Origin: Ruminococcus flavefaciens
GTDB lineage: Bacteria > Bacteroidota > Bacteroidia > Bacteroidales > P3
NCBI GenBank assembly: GCA_023667315.1
Contig: JAMPAI010000001.1
Coordinates: 304,820-368,819, forward strand
Direction of reading: 5' to 3'
DNA length: 64,000 bases
The notes under the pieces were generated by a model. The model had not been told where the DNA came from. It saw nothing but the letters and a program-made list of their open reading frames with translations, and searched no databases. The translations under genes and the position numbers were made by a program. Positions 53,955 through 61,000 of the stretch are shown piece after piece. Each line of letters begins with the position of its first letter. Position 1 is the stretch's first letter.

Positions 53955-54262
53955 CGGCGCTTCTGCACAGAAACCGTGCAGAAATGAAAAAGCCTGTCCG
54001 GGAGGACGGGCTTTTTTTGTAGTGGGACGATGAGGATAATGCTTTTAATAGTTGATATCCATATGATTTGTAGGTAATGTTTTGTTGATGCTTGTTTGTT
54101 TCGATTTTGTATTTTATTTTTACAAAACATTTTCCTCTGATGCATCGGTTTAGTGTTCCGGGAATATGAAGAGTTTCTTGTATTTGCCTTACACAGACCG
54201 GAAGAACGAGAGGAAAAGGGGTGATCAGGAAGGAGTATTAACCAATATTTAAATAAACAAGA
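53955..54262 (+). other. Long intergenic region upstream of the 1228-residue adhesin
   Basis: These 308 bases hold a small hairpin (TCTGCAC/GTGCAGA at 53961-53981) and the rubrerythrin terminator. About 240 bases of mostly AT-rich sequence follow. No gene and no full TAnnTTTG/TTTG promoter was found. AAGGAG at 54230 is over 25 bases from the next ATG and is unlikely to be its ribosome-binding site. Confidence 0.5.
53989..54018 (+). terminator. Terminator of the rubrerythrin gene
   Basis: GCCTGTCC pairs with GGACGGGC (one G-U) around a GGGA loop, followed by seven T residues. Confidence 0.9.
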
Positions 54263-57200
54263 ATGAAAAACACTTATCTATTCAGGAAAGTCTTGATTTT
54301 CCTGATGGTCGCCTTGGGTGTTTGCACGCTTAAGGCACAGACAAACAGGGTCTTCTACGAAGACTTTGAGGGCAACGCGTTTCCGCCTGAGGATTGGCAG
54401 GTAATCGAAGACCATGGAGACTCCATATATTTCCACTGGCAGATTTTCTCCTACGATGATGATTATCCCACACTTGGCGGCGGGTTGCGCACTCCCTACA
54501 TCGACACGAAAACCATTCAGACGGACAACGACTATCCGGAAAAACCGAAAACCGAATGGTTGATTACGCCCGACATCGATCTTCCGGCGGAGGATTCCTG
54601 CAAGCTTTCTTTCCTTTGGCAGGCACACAAGGAGGCCTACGAAAAGGAGAGTTACAACACATGGGTGTTGGTAAGCTCCAACAAGGGCATCACCTGGGAT
54701 ACGCTGTGGCATCTTCTGGATCCCCGCATCATGACCAACAGCGGAACGCCCTGGCCTTGGGAAAGTTTCGGCGAACGGCGGGCCGACCTCGACCTGACCA
54801 AATACAAGGGAAAGAGCATAAGGATTGCGTGGCTGTACAGGAACTTCCGGAAAGGGGAGGGCAACCTTTTCAAGGTGGACAACGTCTCGGTCGAGAAGTG
54901 GTCTCCGCTTACGGGACCCGTTGCCCGGCTGACGCCCGCCACCTATACTTTCCCCGAATCATACCTGAACCTTTCGGTTTCTTCCGGACCCGAGTTCAGG
55001 CTGACCAACGCGGGAATCGACACGCTCAGGATAAATTCGGTCAAAGGGCTTGACGGCACCGATTTCCGCATTCCCGGCGATTTCTCGGAGGTGCGTCTGC
55101 TCCGTAACGAAGCGGTCGCTTTCAGCGTGGTTTACACACCTACGAAAGACGGAGGCCGCCGAGCCACCGCGACTTTCGAGACCAACGGAGGGAGCGTCTC
55201 GGTGGAATTGGACGGAATCAAGACCATTCCCCCTTCAGGTTATACGGTAGAAAGTTTCGAGGGCGATTTCTTCCCGCCGGCGGGCTGGACGGGACAAGGC
55301 TGGAAACGTCTGCCGGAAATGGCGGCTTCGGGCGCGGCCTGCGCTGTTCCAACCATGCTGTCCGACAACATGGTGCTGCAGTCTCCCCGTCTGGATCTGT
55401 CGAAAGGATCTACGGAGCATTACATCGTTTTCGATTGGGCAGACCTCATGGCCACGGAGCAGACCGGCAACGATAACGCGGATGTGGTCGAGTTTTCGGA
55501 GGACGGCGGCAAGACCTGGAAGACCGTTTTCACGACCACCCCTTCCGATGAATCGTCCTGGCAGCGTAATAAAATCATGCTCGGCTCCCGTTCCGACAAC
55601 GCGTATGTGCGTTTCGTTGTAAAGACGGAGGGACTGACCAGCGACAGCGAGGTTTCCTCCTGGCGTCTCGACAACGTGGTGCTTCCTCCCCTGTACGGTT
55701 CCGATGCCGTTCCCGGCGCCGCGACCAATCCCAGCCCCGCCGACAAGGCGGAAGGCATATACGTGAACAACCTCGTTCTCTCCTGGGATCCTGTGTTGCA
55801 CGCCACTTCCTACAAGATAAGGGTAGGTACGGCCTCCGACAAACTTACCGATGTGTTGGATACCGAATTGACCGAATGCACCAAAACCATTTCCGGTCTT
55901 GACTACGGAAAAACCTATTACTGGCAGGTGATTCCCGTGAACGCGGCCGGGCAGGCCGCCCCGATCCCCACCTGGACCTTCTCCACCATGGCCGATCCTT
56001 CCGTCCAAGGATTCCCCTACAGTGAAGGTTTCGAAGGGGAAGCCTTCCCGCCGCAGGGCTGGAGGACAAGCGGCAACAAGTGGACGCAGGGAAGTATCAG
56101 TCCCTACGAAGGTGACCATTCGGCGGTCTCTTCTTCCAGCAATGGGCTGTCCATCCTTTCCATGCCTCCGGTGCGGATTCCCTCCGAACCGGCCATGCAG
56201 GTATCGTTCGTGTGGGGCAACGCCTATCCGGTGAACCTCAGCGTGCCCGACGGCCCGATGAAAGGAGGCGCGGATGCCAAGCGCCACGGTGCGGACACCG
56301 TCTATTTTGAAATATCCACCGACGAAAACGAATGGAAGGTCGTCTCGTTCGTGAGCGACGAACCCGATGAAGAAGGCAGGTATTACTGGCATCGCTGCAA
56401 GTATGCCCTGACCGATTACGCCGGGAAGACGGTGTACATGCGCTGGCGGTATTCCTGCGTGAATTATTCCCGATCGAAAGGATCGGCCTTGGACAACGTG
56501 TTCATCGGCGAGTACTCCTCCAACGGACAGGTCATCTTCAGTCAGGGCGGATTCGATGCCGGCGTGGTGAATTACCGGCAGACGGTATCGTCCCGGAACC
56601 TGTATTTCCTCAACGACGGCGCGGTGGACCTCAAGGTGAAGTCTGTCTCCTTCGCCAGCGGAAATTTCACGACCGACATTGCCCCGGGCGATGAGGTCAA
56701 GATCGACAGGACCAAGCCATACAGCATATTCTTCACCGCCACGGATGCCGGCGTGTTCACCGACACCATGCGCATCGAGTTCGAGAACGGGCTGGTTGCC
56801 AGACAGCCGGCCGGAGGACACGCGCTGGATTCCAACAACCGCTGCTTTACCTTCGAGCAGGACGAGGCCTTCGCCACCAACACCATCAGGAACTTTACCA
56901 CCGTGGACGTGGACGGCAGGGCCACCTGCGAGCCGGGATGGATTGAATATCCCGGCAGAGGGTCTTCCTTCGCGTGGATGGTGATGAACGTGGAAAAGGC
57001 AGGATGGCGCAGCGTAAGTCCTGTTTCGGGAATCCAGTGCCTGTATGCCGCATGTCCGTCATCCAGCAGCGACAACTCGGCCGTGTCCGACGACTGGCTG
57101 ATTTCCGACCCGATGACGGCCACCGCCCAGTCCAAGTTCCGTTTCTACGCCAAGTCCTACGGCGATGAGAAAGAATACGAACTTCACAGGCTCACCGTCC

Positions 57201-57949
57201 TTGTGAGCGAAACCGACAACAGCACCGGCAGCTTCACCCCGCTCAAGGGATTCACCGACGTGAAGATTCCCTACTCGCCCACCGGCGGGTTCACCGAGTT
57301 CAGTGTGGATCTTTCCGATTACGCCGGCAAGAAGATTTACGTGGCCGTCCGCCATACGGCGAATCAGGACGGTTTCGCGCTGTTCATGGACGACCTGTGG
57401 TTCGAGAACTTCGGTTTCGGAGCCCCGGCCGAAAACCAGGCTCCCCGCTTCCTCACCACGCCGCCCTCCGAAGCCACCGAGGGTCAGGAATTCTCTTATA
57501 CGTTCCGTGCCATCGACCCCGACGGGGATAAGATTACCTTTACCACCAAGGGTCTGCCCGGTTGGTTGACGCTGGAACTCAACGGAACCGACGGCGGAAC
57601 CGTTCGCGGCGTGCCCACCCAGACCGGCGAGGTGATGTTCGTGATTACGGCCAGCGACAACGTCCTTTCCAACAGTCAGGAAGTTATCTTTAACGTAAAA
57701 CCGGGCGTGGGCAACGAAGAAGCCGCACAGAGCAAGGTGGCGCTTTATCCCAATCCCGTAAAGGACGTTCTGAACATCGATGTGGATGCCGACAGCTATC
57801 AGGTGATTCTGGTGGGCACAGACGGACGTATCGCCGCCAAGGGCATGAACCTGAAGAGCGTCGACATGCGTTCGATGAACGCGGGTCTCTACATCATGCA
57901 GGTTCGCACCTCGACCCAGGTGATGAATTTCCGCGTGGTGAAATACTAA
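54263..57949 (+). CDS. Large T9SS surface protein with four cleaved-adhesin-type domains
   Basis: The 1228-residue precursor has a signal peptide (MKNTYLFRKVLIFLMVAL, cut near LKAQ). Cleaved-adhesin/choice-of-anchor J domains begin at FYEDFEGNAFPPEDW (about residue 31), VESFEGDFFPPAGW (about 331), YSEGFEGEAFPPQGW (about 588) and CFTFEQDEAF (about 863). Between them lie ASH/DUF1573-like beta sandwiches and a fibronectin-III domain (about 490-575, VLSWDPVLHATSYKI). A He_PIG-type putative Ig domain (about 1055-1145, FRAIDPDGDKITF) precedes the type A T9SS domain (VALYPNPVKDVLNI, ending FRVVKY). No protease domain is seen. It is probably a surface adhesin or binding protein, comparable to gingipain haemagglutinin regions. 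The next giant gene follows after a terminator. Confidence 0.92.
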   Translation: MKNTYLFRKVLIFLMVALGVCTLKAQTNRVFYEDFEGNAFPPEDWQVIEDHGDSIYFHWQIFSYDDDYPTLGGGLRTPYIDTKTIQTDNDYPEKPKTEWLITPDIDLPAEDSCKLSFLWQAHKEAYEKESYNTWVLVSSNKGITWDTLWHLLDPRIMTNSGTPWPWESFGERRADLDLTKYKGKSIRIAWLYRNFRKGEGNLFKVDNVSVEKWSPLTGPVARLTPATYTFPESYLNLSVSSGPEFRLTNAGIDTLRINSVKGLDGTDFRIPGDFSEVRLLRNEAVAFSVVYTPTKDGGRRATATFETNGGSVSVELDGIKTIPPSGYTVESFEGDFFPPAGWTGQGWKRLPEMAASGAACAVPTMLSDNMVLQSPRLDLSKGSTEHYIVFDWADLMATEQTGNDNADVVEFSEDGGKTWKTVFTTTPSDESSWQRNKIMLGSRSDNAYVRFVVKTEGLTSDSEVSSWRLDNVVLPPLYGSDAVPGAATNPSPADKAEGIYVNNLVLSWDPVLHATSYKIRVGTASDKLTDVLDTELTECTKTISGLDYGKTYYWQVIPVNAAGQAAPIPTWTFSTMADPSVQGFPYSEGFEGEAFPPQGWRTSGNKWTQGSISPYEGDHSAVSSSSNGLSILSMPPVRIPSEPAMQVSFVWGNAYPVNLSVPDGPMKGGADAKRHGADTVYFEISTDENEWKVVSFVSDEPDEEGRYYWHRCKYALTDYAGKTVYMRWRYSCVNYSRSKGSALDNVFIGEYSSNGQVIFSQGGFDAGVVNYRQTVSSRNLYFLNDGAVDLKVKSVSFASGNFTTDIAPGDEVKIDRTKPYSIFFTATDAGVFTDTMRIEFENGLVARQPAGGHALDSNNRCFTFEQDEAFATNTIRNFTTVDVDGRATCEPGWIEYPGRGSSFAWMVMNVEKAGWRSVSPVSGIQCLYAACPSSSSDNSAVSDDWLISDPMTATAQSKFRFYAKSYGDEKEYELHRLTVLVSETDNSTGSFTPLKGFTDVKIPYSPTGGFTEFSVDLSDYAGKKIYVAVRHTANQDGFALFMDDLWFENFGFGAPAENQAPRFLTTPPSEATEGQEFSYTFRAIDPDGDKITFTTKGLPGWLTLELNGTDGGTVRGVPTQTGEVMFVITASDNVLSNSQEVIFNVKPGVGNEEAAQSKVALYPNPVKDVLNIDVDADSYQVILVGTDGRIAAKGMNLKSVDMRSMNAGLYIMQVRTSTQVMNFRVVKY

Positions 57950-57977
57950 CCGTTCACCGACATTTTAAATCAGAAGG

Positions 57978-58010
57978 AAGGAGGGGTTACGCAAGCAGCC
58001 CCTCCTTTGC
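57978..58010 (+). terminator. Terminator between the two giant surface-protein genes
   Basis: AAGGAGGGG and CCCCTCCTT form a perfect 9-bp stem around 12 bases, but the downstream T-tract is short. Confidence 0.6.
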
Positions 58011-58046
58011 TTTATTCATTCAACCCTTTACTTAAACACAATCAAC

Positions 58047-61000
58047 ATGAAACGATTATATAAGATCCTCGGGCTTTTGTGTCTCGTGCTCTTGCCGATT
58101 ATCGGTAAGGCGCAGGAAACAATGACCGTGGGTGGCGCCTGGGTCAATGAACCGGGTACGCTGCAGGCCTGTCCGATAGGTTTCTTCTATAGAAACAGTA
58201 TTTCTCAGGTTATTTATACGAGAGAGGAACTGTCGGAATTGAGCGGCAATATGATAACGGCTTTAACCTATACCCTGAGTGAGAAAGCAACGAAAAATTT
58301 CTCGGTAGTGGATATTTATATCGGGGAAATTGAGTCGGAGGCCTTTACTGAACAAAAGTTCATCTCTACGATGGGAATGGAAAAGGTCGCTACGATTAAT
58401 CTGGGAACCTTCGACAGCAAAACGCTTCAGTTGCCGTTAGACAATCCATATATGTACGATGGAGGTTCCAATCTGATAGTAAGCATTATCAGAAAGAATG
58501 ACCCGATTTATGAAAACCGGATTTTTGAGAGTTTTGACAATGGAACCAGCGGAGATGAGGTAAAGAATCAGTGTATATATGCCAATACGGATCACTCGGA
58601 ATTGGAAGCGGAGGACATCAGCGACATCGATTTCCATAGAATTTCCGACAACAAGAAGGGTTATGGAAAGATACGCCCCATCACCACCTTTACCTACGAA
58701 ATCCGTTCCGAAGAGGCGGTGCTCAAGCTTTCGCACAGGGAACTGGCTTTCGGCTGGCAGCGTGCCGGCCAAACGGGGGCGCAGATGGCTTTCAAGGTGG
58801 TCAATCCGGGTGCCAAGACCCTTACCATCGGCAGCGTGACGATACCGGAGGGTCTGGGTACGATTACGCCCGATCCAGCAGGGGTTACCGTCGCCACGGA
58901 TGGCGAAAAGGAATTTACGTTTACCCTTTCAGGAACACAGGGAACCTACAGCGGCGACGTGGTCTTTAACGCTCCCGGCGCCGACCCTGCCGCCAATACG
59001 GCCACAATGCATGTTTCCGGCATGGTTTATCCGCAGACGGCGCTTCTGGAAAGCTTTGAAGGAAGCGGAATCCTGCCGCCCTTGTTCAGGAACCGTACCG
59101 GCGGCTGTTCCGTAAGGGAGAACGGGGGGCCGGATGTGGCGCACTATGGGGAAAGGTGTGTTGGATTTGGAAGTTCGGCCGACACGCTGGTTTTTCCGAA
59201 GATGAGAGGTACGGTGTATATGCACCTGAAAGCGGACATCGGTGAACCGGCCGTTTCCATCCTGCAATCTTCCGACCTGCGGACATGGAGCGAGGTGGAA
59301 TGGGATAAACCTACCCTGACCACCACCTACCAGGAGGTAAAAATTGACTTGACTTCTCAAGAGGCTTCGTTTCTGGCGGTTGCCGGAAAGGCGTTCAGCC
59401 TCGACCATATCCTGATTCCCGATCCGGTGATTCCCGCGCACGACCTGAACTTCGTTTCGTGGACCACGCCCGATGTGTTGAACGAGAGGAGCGAGGCGGA
59501 ATTTACCGTTACGGTTTCCAACTGGGGAACATCCGAAGAAACGGTGGTGTTGGAACTCATTGACCAGGAGAACCGGGTGCTGGCCACGAAGAACGGCGGC
59601 GCGCTGGCGGCTAAGGAAAGCAAGGAATACACCATGGCATGGACTCCGGGCGAGGGCGACCGCAACATATCTTCGCTGCAATGCCGCATCGTGCTGGCCG
59701 GCGACGAAGACGCCACCAACCAGACCTCGCCGGTAAAGCCGGCCAAGGTGGTGCCTTATCTGCCGGTGGCGGTTTTCTCTCCGGCAAGCCTCTTTTTCGA
59801 TGCCCTGCCCCTGAATGTCGGGAGCGCGACCCTCGACCTGAAGATTTCCAACACCGGCATCGCGCCCCTGAATGTAAGCGGCATCGCGGTTCCGGCCCCG
59901 TTCTCGCTTGACGTGGAGGCTCCCTTTACGGTAAAGGCAAAGGCGGACACCACGGTCAAGGTAAGGATGGAACGGAAAGACTTCGCCGGCGTTTATGCCG
60001 GGAAGGTGGTGGTTTCCTATGAGGGGGGGACGCATGAAGTTTCGGTGGCGGGACTGGTGAGGACGCGAAGCAGCCTGTGCGAATCGTTCGAGAGTGACGA
60101 ATGGCTGCCTCTGGGATGGAGCAGGGGTGCGGCGGACAAAGGATGGAAAAGGGCGCAATATGGAGCCCAAAACGGCAGTTATTATGCCGAATGTGGTTCG
60201 GAAGCCGACACTTTGGTTACCCCCAGGCTGAACGTGAAAAACGGCGACAGGCTGCTTTTCTGGGCGCAGAGGGGCAGTGAGCTTGCGGTTCTGTACAGTG
60301 CCGACCTCAAGACATGGAAGGAACTGGGTCGTTACCGGGATCTCGGTTTCGGATGGAAGGGTTTCTGCGTGGAGTTTCCCGAAGGAGGGGAACTGTATGT
60401 GGCGTTCGCGGGCAGCGGATCCCCCTGGGTGGATTATGTACAGGGGCCTGAACGCGTGGTGGCGGAAAGAGACCTGCGTGTCGTGGGCGTTCCCGTGTGT
60501 CCGGCGGCCGGCAACAAATACGCCGATGTGGAATACGGGGTATATGTGCAGAATCTGGGTTCTCTCCCCGCCGTAGACTATACCGTGCAACTCCTGCAGG
60601 GCGACAAGGTGCTGGCGAGCCAACCGGGTGTCGCCGTGGAACATATGGACACGGCCACCGTCCGTGTAGTGTATCTGCCTATGGAGGAAGGATTGCTGGA
60701 GGACCTCCGCTTCAGGGTGGTGTATGCGGGCGATGCCGACGAAAGCAACAACGGCTCGGCGCCTTTCTCCCTGCTGGTACGTCCCGAATTCTACGGGGAA
60801 ATTGTGGTGGGACAGACGGAAGATGTTTACACAAACACGACGACCGGCTTTTGGAAAAGTTTCTACAAATATTCGCTGAGCGAGTTCCTTTATCCTGAAG
60901 CGCGGCTGGGAATCAGGAAAGGGAGCGAGATAAAGACGCTTTCGTACGCGGTAACCTTGCAGGACAACGAGGCCGTTGTGCCGTTGCGGGTCTGGATGGG